In this document: positions 1 to 5,471 of the stretch, piece by piece
How positions within the stretch are numbered: position 1 is the stretch's first letter
How the letters are laid out: each line of letters begins with the position of its first letter
Assembly: GCA_038215095.1 (NCBI GenBank)
Contig: JBBQRG010000095.1
Coordinates: 1 to 9,635, forward strand
DNA: 9,635 nt
Direction of reading: 5' to 3'
DNA from: DATACN01 sp038215095
GTDB taxonomy: Bacteria; Actinomycetota; Thermoleophilia; Solirubrobacterales; Thermoleophilaceae
Notes under the pieces: generated by a model
The model's input: only the letters and a program-made list of their open reading frames with translations
The model's database searches: none
What the model was told of the DNA's origin: nothing
Program-made: the position numbers and the translations under genes

Positions 1-111
1 ATCGACCACCGCTACCCGAACCGGCCGCACTCGCGGCTCGGCTACCGCACGCCCCTGGAGGTGCGTCAGACCTGGGAAGATGGAAGCGCGCTAGTGAAAA
101 CTGCGGCCTGA
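1..111 (+). CDS. IS3-family transposase (OrfB) C-terminal end, partial
   Basis: Frame 1 is open from the window edge to TGA at 109-111 and gives 36 residues beginning IDHRYPNRPHSRLGYRTPLE. The pattern of Y-N-x-R-P-H-S-x-L-G-Y-x-T-P-x-E is the conserved tail of the IS3-family DDE integrase domain (rve), just after the catalytic glutamate. The catalytic residues themselves lie upstream, outside the window. The tail after the motif is about 16 residues, so the gene ends where such genes normally end, and I see no damage in this piece. The right terminal repeat of the element should follow within some tens of bases. The stretch CTGCGGCGGGGTCCAG near 119-134 is a candidate, but the matching left end is not visible. 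This IS3 element differs in sequence from the two IS3 remnants near 3.9-4.4 kb. Confidence 0.85.
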   Translation: MDHRYPNRPHSRLGYRTPLEVRQTWEDGSALVKTAA

Positions 112-209
112 GGTGTCAACTGCGGCGGGGTCCAGGCCAGGGGCACTGCGTTTTTGCAGGGACTTTGCTGTAGGGATGCGGTTCTCCGCCGCCTTGCCTG
201 ACCCCGGCG

Positions 210-240
210 GACACAAAACGACGACACAAAACGGACACAT
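210..240. repeat. Short direct repeat GACACAAAACG next to integrase remnant
   Basis: GACACAAAACG occurs at 210-220 and again at 223-233, separated by AC. A third partial copy, GACACAT, follows directly at 234-240. The repeat lies immediately downstream of the minus-strand integrase remnant. Short direct repeats beside an integrase gene can be arm-type or core sites of an att region, but this role is inferred only from position. Confidence 0.5.
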
Positions 241-403
241 GCGGGCCCGCGCTTTGCGGATCTGCTCCTCCGCCTACAGGCGCTCGCCGCCCTGGAGCTC
301 GTCGAAGACGTGCCCGTAGTTGTTGAGCGTCATGAGTGGTGAATGGCCGAGCTGGCGCGCGATTTCGACGACGCTCGCGCCTTCGTGGATCAGCAGCGAG
401 CAC
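241..403 (-). pseudogene. Tyrosine recombinase (phage-type integrase) C-terminal remnant
   Basis: Read on the minus strand, 276-400 encodes SLLIHEGASVVEIARQLGHS followed by PLMTLNNYGHVFDELQGGERL and a TAG at 274-276. This matches the last part of the tyrosine recombinase catalytic domain: the A-x-x-L-G-H-S box supplies the conserved histidine, and the tyrosine in NNYGHVF is at the position of the nucleophile. The upstream catalytic domain, with the first arginine and the H-x-x-R box, is absent; the sequence turns into an unrelated ORF near 400. After the TAG the same frame stays open (AEEQIRKARARMC...) and reads like a normal integrase tail, so the TAG may be an acquired nonsense codon. This is a dead fragment of an integrated element. 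Confidence 0.75.
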
Positions 404-446
404 CGAAGACGACGATGCGGCCGCCGATGGCCTCGCTCGCGCTCAT
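390..446 (-). pseudogene. Truncated ORF start (18 codons), unknown family
   Basis: ATG at 446-444 starts MSASEAIGGRIVVFGARC and stops at TGA 390-392. GAGGAG lies seven bases upstream of the ATG. The ATG overlaps the stop of the preceding LamG-like remnant in an ATGA arrangement, so this was probably the start of a second gene in an operon. Its body has been replaced by the integrase tail: the join is close to 400, and the last few codons are read from integrase sequence in the wrong frame. The protein family cannot be recognised from 14 or so native residues. Confidence 0.4.
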
Positions 447-580
447 GACGTCTCCTCGGCGGCGTGCAACTGCCAGACCTCGGCGGGTGCTCAGCGCGCG
501 CCCGTAGACGCGAACCTGGTCGACGGCGCCCCTGAACGAGTCGCCCCCGGGTCGGCCGCCTGGCCGTCGCCGATCACGAA
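443..580 (-). pseudogene. LamG/concanavalin-like domain C-terminal remnant, frameshifted
   Basis: Three successive minus-strand reading frames join into one sensible C-terminus: FVIGDGQAADPG, then GDSFRGAVDQVRVYGRALS, then AEVWQLHAAEETS and TGA at 443-445. The block F-R-G-x-(V/I)-D-x-V-R-V-Y-x-R-A-L-S-x-A-E-V is the typical last strand pair of LamG_3/concanavalin A-like domains found in secreted or surface proteins. Two single-base shifts, near 550 and near 489, break the frame, so the piece is non-functional unless they are sequencing errors. No upstream part of the protein is visible beyond about 580. Confidence 0.5.
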
Positions 581-598
581 CGGCCCGAGGGCCCGCCA

Positions 599-713
599 GA
601 TCCTCAAACTCACGCTCGTGGAACAGCTTGTGATCTGTTCAGCAACGTTGGCCACCGCAGGAACTTTGCGTGAACTTGCCTCGATTTGAGGTCACCCACA
701 AGGCGCGGTCGAC
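599..713. other. Unassigned stretch downstream of SDR1
   Basis: No gene or known element end is recognisable here. An inverted pair CCTCAAA (602-608) and TTTGAGG (about 685-691) flanks most of it, and AAGTTC is repeated on the minus strand inside. It could be debris of a mobile element. No convincing terminator follows the SDR stop at 714. Confidence 0.3.
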
Positions 714-1517
714 TCATGCTCCGACGGCCTTGCGCTCGTAGTCCTCGCGCGCGGCGGGGTCGCCCAGCTCGAGCTGGTTGGGGACCATGGCCCGGTAGAG
801 GGCGTCGCGCACGCGCTGCGGCGCCGAGAGCGTGACGCGCGCCCAGGCGCCGGTCGAGCGCGGAACGTAGACCTCGAAGCGGGACGTGCCCATGACCTCG
901 GCGGTGGCGACCGCGACGTCGCGCGGCGTGAGGCGTTTGCCCTTGCCCTCGCTGGTACCGGCCGCCAGCTCGGTCTCGACGACCACGGGCATGACGACCG
1001 CGATGTCGACGCCGCTGCCGCGCAGCTCCTCGCGAACGAGCATGCTGTAGCCGTACACCGCGTGCTTCGTCGCGGCATAGGTCGCTTCGCCGGGTGAGCC
1101 GATCTTGCTGGCCGCCGACGCGATGTTGACGATCTGGCCACAGCCGCGCTCGCGCATTGCCGGCAGGGCGAGCTTCATGCCGCGCACGACGCCGTGGAAG
1201 TTGACGTCCATCTGACGCAGTGCCACGTCCTCGGGCTCGTCGGCGAACGGGCCCACCCACATGATCCCGGCGTTGTTGACGAGCACGTCGATCGGCCCGG
1301 CGGCGTCGAGGAAGGCGCGGAACGACGCGGTGTCGGTCACGTCGAGCTCGACGCCCGCCGCGCCCCGGCCGATCTCTGCGGCCGCCTCGGCCGCCTGGCC
1401 GCCGTCGAGGTCACCCAGCACGACGCGCGCCCCCTGCGAGGCCAGCTCCTGCGCGATGGCCTGGCCGATGCCGCGCGCCGCACCGGTGACGGCGATCGTC
1501 TTGCCCGCGGAGCTCAC
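714..1517 (-). CDS. Short-chain dehydrogenase/reductase (classical SDR), coupled to FMO
   Basis: The 267-residue product is a classical SDR, a soluble NAD(P)-dependent alcohol/ketone oxidoreductase with a Rossmann fold. Visible motifs are the cofactor loop TGAARGIG (residues 11-18), NNAG (81-84), and the tetrad N106, S134, Y147, K151 (YAATK, with the usual 13-residue Ser-Tyr spacing). An aspartate at the end of beta-2 (D36 in GDLD) favours NAD(H) over NADP(H). I chose the GTG at 1515-1517, not the upstream ATG in the same frame. The GTG places the Rossmann motif at the normal distance, and its last two bases and the next A form the TGA of the preceding monooxygenase gene (GTGA overlap, 1514-1517). 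The longer version would add an arginine/proline-rich stretch that is only a shadow of the neighbour. The gene is probably expressed only with the monooxygenase. It could supply the ketone substrate or process the product. The substrate is unknown. Confidence 0.92.
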   Translation of the reverse strand: MSSAGKTIAVTGAARGIGQAIAQELASQGARVVLGDLDGGQAAEAAAEIGRGAAGVELDVTDTASFRAFLDAAGPIDVLVNNAGIMWVGPFADEPEDVALRQMDVNFHGVVRGMKLALPAMRERGCGQIVNIASAASKIGSPGEATYAATKHAVYGYSMLVREELRGSGVDIAVVMPVVVETELAAGTSEGKGKRLTPRDVAVATAEVMGTSRFEVYVPRSTGAWARVTLSAPQRVRDALYRAMVPNQLELGDPAAREDYERKAVGA

Positions 1518-2983
1518 GCTGCCGCCGCCTGGCGTGCCGTCTGCGCCCGTGCCTCGAAGCTGCGGACGCCGGCGCGTCGCGCACGGCGCGCTCCCCGCCG
1601 GCGCTCGCGCCGTAGGTCGAGCAGGTAGGCGTCGAAGTCGACCTCCAGGGTGTGCCGGGGCGAGCGGTAGAACCGCTTGGCGATCCACTCCTGCTCATTG
1701 CGTATCCCCGTGCGCATCGTCTCGCGCGACGGCGGGAGATAGCCCCCGGTCAACAACTCCGCGACCCACACCCCCTGCGCCTCGGCCAAGGGCATGATCG
1801 CGCCGAGCGGCTGCAGGAGCCCGATGAAGAACAGGCCCGGGAGGTCGGGATGCACGGTCCGCTTCCACAGCGGCAGGTCGTTGCCGGGCGCCGAGACGAC
1901 CTGCGGATCGAGGAACGGGAAGCTCACCCGGTAGCCCGTCGCCCACACGATCAGATCGGCCCGCGCCTCGCTGCCGTCGGCGAACACGACGCGTTCGCCG
2001 TCGAGCCGGTCGATCCCCGGCCGCGCCGTGATCGCGCCCTCGGCCAGCCGCTCGAGGAAGCGGTCGGACTGCACGGTGTGGCTCTCGCCGGGGCGGTGGT
2101 CGGGCTGCGGGTAGCCATGACGCGTCAAGTCCCCGGACTGCTTGGCCAGCCACGCCACGCCGCGGCGCTTGAGCTCCCACGGTGCCCATGCCGGCAGGCC
2201 GCGCTGATCGACCGGCTTGCCCTTAAGGTGCTTGCGCAGCACCCACTGCCCGCGCCGCACGGAGATCGTCGAGCTCAGCGCGGCATGGCTCGCGTCGACG
2301 GCGATGTCCATCGCCGAGTTGCCCGCGCCCACGACAACGACGTGCTTGCCCTCGAGCCGGCTCGGATCGCGGTAGTCGTGGGCGTGGATCTGCTCGCCGT
2401 CAAACGCGCCCGGGTAGGCCGGCTCCGGCCAGCGCGGGTCCCAATGATGGCCGTTGGCCGCCAGTACCGCGTCGTACTCGCGCACCTCACGACCGCCGGC
2501 CGCCCCCGTGCCGGAGATCTCGACCTCGAAGACGCCGTCCTCCCGGCGGCTGACATGCTCGACCTTGGTCTCAAAGGTGATCGTGTGGCGGAAGCCGAAG
2601 TGATCCACGTAGGCCTCGAAGTACTCCGCGACCTCCCAGTGGCGCGCGTAGCCCGGGTAATGCTCGGGCATGGGGAAGTCCGAGTAGGCCATGCGCGGGC
2701 ACGACGTGTTGATCTCCAGGTTCGTGTAGCAGGCCGACTGGGCGTTGGGGTTGTTGAAGACCCAGTTGCCTCCGATCACGCTGCCCATCTCGAAGCAGTC
2801 GAAGGGCACCCGCGCGCAGTAGAGGGCCTTGGCCGCCGCGATGCCGGCCGAGCCGGCGCCGATCACGCAGGCCCTCGGGAGGGCGAGGTCAGGCGCGAGC
2901 GGCTCCACGAGCGGCGCAGCGAGGTCTTCTGGCTTGACGAGATAGAACATGACGGGCGGCATCTTGACATTGAACATTGTCAT
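1514..2983 (-). CDS. Flavin-containing monooxygenase (class B, FMO-like)
   Basis: The 489-residue product is an FAD- and NADPH-dependent monooxygenase that inserts oxygen into soft nucleophiles or, in some members, ketones. In order: FAD-binding GAGSAG (residues 42-47), the NLEIN block with the conserved FMO asparagine (N92) followed by YSDFP, the FMO fingerprint F-x-G-x-x-x-H-x-x-x-Y-R (194-205), NADPH-binding GAGNSA (219-224), and ATGY (348-351). The fingerprint ends in Y-R, which fits FMOs better than the W-(P/D) ending of classical Baeyer-Villiger enzymes. The C-terminus is very arginine-rich. Start: ATG at 2983, preceded by a weak purine-rich site (AGAGAGAA). An in-frame TTG at 2989 and ATGs at 2977 and 2962 are alternatives. 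About 35 residues precede the Rossmann motif, which is long but not unusual. It is the first gene of a two-gene unit with the SDR and is divergent from a TetR regulator that probably controls it. Confidence 0.9.
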   Translation of the reverse strand: MTMFNVKMPPVMFYLVKPEDLAAPLVEPLAPDLALPRACVIGAGSAGIAAAKALYCARVPFDCFEMGSVIGGNWVFNNPNAQSACYTNLEINTSCPRMAYSDFPMPEHYPGYARHWEVAEYFEAYVDHFGFRHTITFETKVEHVSRREDGVFEVEISGTGAAGGREVREYDAVLAANGHHWDPRWPEPAYPGAFDGEQIHAHDYRDPSRLEGKHVVVVGAGNSAMDIAVDASHAALSSTISVRRGQWVLRKHLKGKPVDQRGLPAWAPWELKRRGVAWLAKQSGDLTRHGYPQPDHRPGESHTVQSDRFLERLAEGAITARPGIDRLDGERVVFADGSEARADLIVWATGYRVSFPFLDPQVVSAPGNDLPLWKRTVHPDLPGLFFIGLLQPLGAIMPLAEAQGVWVAELLTGGYLPPSRETMRTGIRNEQEWIAKRFYRSPRHTLEVDFDAYLLDLRRERRRGARRARRAGVRSFEARAQTARQAAAA

Positions 2984-3005
2984 TTTCAAGTTCTCTCTGT
3001 ACCGT
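2964..3005 (+). promoter_or_regulatory. Palindrome and putative promoter between FMO and TetR genes
   Basis: An 18-bp imperfect palindrome, TGACATTGAACATTGTCA (2965-2982, 7 of 9 base pairs symmetric), covers the first codons of the monooxygenase gene. It overlaps TTGTCA (2977-2982), which is 17 bases from TACCGT (3000-3005). This is a plausible -35/-10 pair pointing into the TetR gene, with the start about seven bases past the -10. Size and location fit a TetR-type operator giving autoregulation and control of the divergent operon. No good promoter for the monooxygenase gene could be picked out by eye. The functional assignment is inference. Confidence 0.45.
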
Positions 3006-3015
3006 TAGCTGTCGA

Positions 3016-3660
3016 ATGGACGTCCGGCCCTCGCCTCCCGCGCCTCGCCCGTGGCGCGGCCTCGCGCCGGCCAAGCGCGACGAACAACGCCGCCGGCGCC
3101 TGCTCGACGCCGCGCTCGAGCTGTTCGGCAACCAGGGGTTCGCCCGCACGACGGTCGCGGGTGTGTGCTCAGAGGCCAACGTCGCCACCCGCAGCTTCTA
3201 TGAGCTTTTCGGCAGCCGCGAGGAGCTGCTGCTCGCGCTTTACGAGGAGATCATCACCGAGCTGGCCGAAGGCATGACGCTCGCCATGGCCGAGCACTCC
3301 GGAGACCTCCGCCACTGGGTGCGCGCAGGGGTCGCCGCGGTCATCCAGCCACTGACCGCCGACGAGCGCAAGGGCCGCGTCGCCGAGCTCGAGGTCATCG
3401 GCGTCAGCCCCCCGCTCGAGCGCCGCCGCAGAGAGGTGGTCCGCGCGTTCGCGGCGATGATCGATCAGGAGATCGACCGGGCGATGGCCGCCGGCCTGCT
3501 CGATCCGTTCGACAAGGGGATGCTCAGCCTGGTGATGTCAGGCGGCGTCACCGAAGCGCTCATCGACCACCTGCAGACGCCCAAGCGCCGCCGCCGCCCG
3601 GTCCCCGAGCTGGTCGACGCCATCACGGCCGTCTGGCTGCGCGCGCTCGCCCCCCGCTGA
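3016..3660 (+). CDS. TetR/AcrR-family transcriptional regulator
   Basis: The 214-residue product has a TetR N-terminal DNA-binding domain: helix 1 around RRRRLLDAALELFGNQGF (residues 25-42), then the helix-turn-helix T-T-V-A-G-V-C-S-E-A-N-V-A-T-R-S-F-Y-E-L-F (45-65) with the F-Y-x-x-F signature. The rest is the helical ligand-binding and dimerisation half, too variable to name a ligand. I use ATG 3016. An upstream in-frame ATG at 2977 would overlap the start of the divergent monooxygenase and add 13 unrelated residues. No Shine-Dalgarno sequence precedes 3016, but a -10-like TACCGT ends ten bases upstream, so a near-leaderless transcript is likely. Its position, divergent from FMO-SDR1 with 32 bp between starts, makes it the likely repressor of that unit, released by substrate or product. 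Confidence 0.9.
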   Translation: MDVRPSPPAPRPWRGLAPAKRDEQRRRRLLDAALELFGNQGFARTTVAGVCSEANVATRSFYELFGSREELLLALYEEIITELAEGMTLAMAEHSGDLRHWVRAGVAAVIQPLTADERKGRVAELEVIGVSPPLERRRREVVRAFAAMIDQEIDRAMAAGLLDPFDKGMLSLVMSGGVTEALIDHLQTPKRRRRPVPELVDAITAVWLRALAPR

Positions 3661-3681
3661 CCGGGTTCACGTGTCGCCGGC

Positions 3682-3846
3682 TCAGGCCTCGGCGGCAGGA
3701 CGGCCGCCGAGGCCGGGATGCAGCGAGACCTCGAGCGCCTGGCACAACCTGCGGATCGTGTGCTCCGCCAACGCCGCCAATTCGATCGTGATGTCGATGA
3801 GCAGGTCTTCCTGGCCGCCGACCAGCTGACGCTCGCGACTGCCTCC
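3682..3846 (-). pseudogene. 3' remnant of an unidentified minus-strand gene
   Basis: Minus-strand reading gives about 50 plausible residues, including RQLVGGQEDLLIDITIELAA and LAEHTIRRLCQALEVSLHPG, with TGA at 3682-3684. The composition (helical, acidic/leucine pattern) looks like real coding sequence, unlike the arginine-rich alternative frames. Its upstream end coincides with the start of an IS3 transposase remnant on the opposite strand near 3846, so the gene was probably truncated by that element. I do not recognise the family. The last residues and stop are formed by one arm of the terminator hairpin. Confidence 0.35.
3685..3714. terminator. GC-rich stem-loop terminator after the TetR gene
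   Basis: GGCCTCGGCGGC (3685-3696) and GCCGCCGAGGCC (3703-3714) form a perfect 12-bp stem with a six-base loop, 24 bases after the TetR stop. There is no T-tract, as is common for high-GC actinomycete terminators. The stem is symmetric, so it could also serve transcription from the minus strand. Confidence 0.7.
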
Positions 3847-4019
3847 TGGGGCATGATCGGTACAACCGCGAGCGGCGCCACAGCAGACTCGGGCAGAGCT
3901 CGCCCGCCGACTTCGAAAACGACACTCTGAGCGACCCCGATCAGAGCCTCGCCGCTTCGCGGCTCGCGTTTACCAACAAGATCATGTTCACTGCACCAAC
4001 AGCGAGTGCCCTCGCCTAA
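3846..4019 (+). pseudogene. IS3-family transposase C-terminal remnant (forward)
   Basis: Frame 3 on the plus strand reads HDRYNRERRHSRLGQSSPAD then FENDTLSDPDQ and on to TAA at 4017-4019. The Y-N-x-x-R-R-H-S-x-L-G-x-x-S-P-x-D-F-E block is the tail of an IS3-group integrase domain. Upstream of about 3846 the frame no longer resembles a transposase, so the DDE core is lost. The roughly 28 residues after the conserved block may be read-through into flanking sequence. It is not the same element as the tail at 1-111, whose matching block reads YPNRPHSRLGYRTPLE. Confidence 0.65.
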
Positions 4020-4027
4020 TCTCACCG

Positions 4028-4362
4028 TGATCTGACCCCGATTTCATGGAGTCGAGCATCTGGAGTCAGGCGGCTTGGTTGGTCTGCGAGTGGATCGTCT
4101 CGTATTCGGCTGGGGTCATCATGCCTAGCGCGCTGTGGCGGCGTCGGGTTTTGTGGAACAGCTCGATTTAGTCGTGGATCGAGCTCGCGGGCTCGATCCG
4201 GGTCTTCCAGCGGCGGCGGTTGAGCAGCTCGACCTGCATCCGGGCCCCGAAAGGACTCGACCATGGCGTTGTCGTAGGCGGTGCCGACGGCGCCCATCGA
4301 GGGCGCAATCCCCGCCTCACGGACTTTGCGACTGAATGCCCAGGACGTGAACGTAAGGTCAG
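4028..4362 (-). pseudogene. IS3-family transposase C-terminal remnant (reverse), frameshift and stop
   Basis: On the minus strand, TSWAFSRKVREAGIAPSMGA then VGTAYDNAMVESF is the IS3 integrase core around the second aspartate (YDN) and the catalytic glutamate (MVESF). One extra base near 4250 shifts the frame. It resumes as MQVELLNRRRWKTRIEPASS-IHD, hits an internal TAA, then continues IELFHKTRRRHSALGMMTPA-EYE to TGA at 4066-4068. The N-terminal half and OrfA are missing; similarity starts abruptly at about 4362, next to the end of the GST gene. TGATCTGACCCCGATTTC (4028-4045) lies just beyond the stop and resembles an IS3 terminal inverted repeat. The copy is inactive. Confidence 0.75.
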
Positions 4363-4380
4363 CCGCCGATCGGTGCCGTG

Positions 4381-4962
4381 TCAGCGGCGGGTGGTGCGGG
4401 CGAAGCTTTCGCGGGCCTCGATCCGTTGTGACCAGGTGTTGATGGCGTTTAGGCCGTCGAGCAGTTGGGGCGCCTTTTCGCAGCAGTTGGCGAGCTGAGG
4501 GGCGAGGTAGAGGTCGGCGAGCGTGATCTGGCCGCCGGCGAGATAGGGGTCCTTGCCGATGAGCGCGTCGGCGCGCTCGAGCAGGCTTCTGGCGGAACTG
4601 CGTTCTTCGGCGGTGGCTGGGCGGTCGCGGGGGATGGTGCGCACGACGCCGCGGAAGAGGTAGTCGGCGCAGATGCTCATCCACATGCGCATCCGGGTGC
4701 GGGCGTCCGGGTCGTCAGGTTGCAGGGTGGGGCCGGGGAAGGACTCGTCGAGGTGGCCGCAGATGGCGAGCGCCTCGTAGATGCGCCGGCCGCCGGTCTC
4801 GAGGATCGGGATGCGGCCGAAGGGCTGCATCGCGTGGTGATCGGCGCCGCCGTATCGGACGGTGCGGATCTCGTAGTCGATCCCCTTCTCGACGCAGGTC
4901 ATCGCCACGGTGCGCGTCCAGGTCGAGATGAGGTGGCCGTGGATTACGGGTCGGCGCGTCAT
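4381..4962 (-). CDS. Glutathione S-transferase-like protein
   Basis: The 193-residue product has a thioredoxin-fold N-terminal half and an all-helical C-terminal half, as in cytosolic GSTs that conjugate thiols to electrophiles. Evidence: the HLISTWTRTVAM start of beta-1/helix-1 (residues 10-21), the cis-proline region GRIPILETGG (49-58, P52), and the helical half with the family-typical DPYLAGGQITLADLYLAP. The usual glutathione-contacting E-S pair after the cis-proline strand reads E63-A64 here, so thiol preference may be altered; many actinomycetes use mycothiol instead of glutathione. Length is slightly short but both ends look natural. ATG 4962 overlaps the TGA of the HxlR gene (ATGA, 4959-4962), implying translational coupling. 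The stop is about 20 bp from an IS3 remnant. Confidence 0.85.
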   Translation of the reverse strand: MTRRPVIHGHLISTWTRTVAMTCVEKGIDYEIRTVRYGGADHHAMQPFGRIPILETGGRRIYEALAICGHLDESFPGPTLQPDDPDARTRMRMWMSICADYLFRGVVRTIPRDRPATAEERSSARSLLERADALIGKDPYLAGGQITLADLYLAPQLANCCEKAPQLLDGLNAINTWSQRIEARESFARTTRR

Positions 4963-5417
4963 GCGTGCCTGGGCATCTCTGGAGTGAGGTCCCCAGGGGT
5001 GATGGTTTCGTGGCAGGCGGCGCAGGTCAGGCGGCTGTGAAAGAGCTCGCCACAGGAGTGGCGGTATACGAGCGGGGGGTCGTCCGGGTAGACGTGCCGG
5101 TCACCCCATTCGCCGAGGGCCAGAAGGATCGGCGCGAGCTCGCGGCCGGCATCGGTGAGCAGGTACTCGTGGCGCGGGGGGTGCTCGCTGTAGGGCTCCC
5201 GGCGCACTATGCCCTCGCGCTCGAGCTTGCGCAGCCGCGCCGTCAGCACGTCGCGCGGCGCGCCGGTGTTGCGCTGCATCGCGTCGAAGCGGTGCACGCC
5301 GAGGTTGATCTCGCGCACGACTAACAGCGACCAGCGGTCGCCGACGATGCCTAGCGCGCCGGCGATCGAACAGCGCCGCGGCTCGTCCGGCTCTGTGCGT
5401 TGGACATCCAGACTCAC
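4959..5417 (-). CDS. HxlR-family winged-helix regulator with C-terminal cysteine motif
   Basis: The 152-residue product opens with the HxlR signature: C16-S-I-A-G-A-L-G-I-V-G-D-R-W-S-L-L-V-V-R (16-35), then the recognition region around F-D-A-M-Q-R-N-T-G-A-P-R-D-V-L-T-A-R-L-R-K-L (44-65) and the wing (HEYLLT). C16 is at the position of the redox-sensing cysteine known in several HxlR proteins. The extension after residue 115 carries H120-x-C122 and C132-x-x-C135, a possible metal-binding ribbon. The start is GTG (5415-5417). There is no Shine-Dalgarno site, but TAGGCT (5424-5429) ends six bases upstream, suggesting a leaderless mRNA. It is the first gene of the HxlR-GST pair and divergent from SDR2. 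It probably senses oxidants or electrophiles and controls both sides. Confidence 0.9.
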   Translation of the reverse strand: MSLDVQRTEPDEPRRCSIAGALGIVGDRWSLLVVREINLGVHRFDAMQRNTGAPRDVLTARLRKLEREGIVRREPYSEHPPRHEYLLTDAGRELAPILLALGEWGDRHVYPDDPPLVYRHSCGELFHSRLTCAACHETITPGDLTPEMPRHA

Positions 5418-5467
5418 TGTGCTAGCCTAGCGCCCGCCCGCATTTGAATCTCAAACTGACTAAGGAG
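5400..5467. promoter_or_regulatory. Overlapping divergent promoters and palindromes between HxlR and SDR2
   Basis: Plus strand: TTGGAC (5400-5405), 17 bases, TAGCCT (5423-5428), then AAGGAG (5462-5467) as the ribosome binding site of SDR2. Minus strand: TAGGCT (5429-5424), six bases before the GTG of the HxlR gene, with TTGAGA (5454-5449) about 19 bases further up as a weak -35. Both -10 boxes sit in one palindrome, GCTAGCCTAGC (5421-5431). A second palindrome, TTTGAATCTCAAA (5443-5455), covers the minus-strand -35 and the SDR2 leader and is a good operator candidate. Assignments are by eye and not proven. Confidence 0.5.
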
Positions 5468-5471
5468 AGCA

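Noticed and set aside
714..1688. SDR1 starting at the upstream ATG (324 residues)
   Set aside because: The extra 57 residues are an out-of-frame reading of the FMO C-terminus; GTG 1517 fits the fold and the overlap.
2977..3015. Upstream ATG 2977 as the start of the TetR gene
   Set aside because: It would overlap the start codon of the divergent FMO gene and the palindrome, and adds 13 residues that do not resemble a TetR N-terminus.
1652..3277. 541-codon plus-strand open frame across the FMO gene
   Set aside because: Antisense shadow; rich in R, A, H and V, no motifs, while the FMO frame has all family signatures.
4022..4684. 220-codon minus-strand frame as one transposase
   Set aside because: Its first half is a shadow of the GST gene; the transposase reading changes frame near 4250 and is a remnant.
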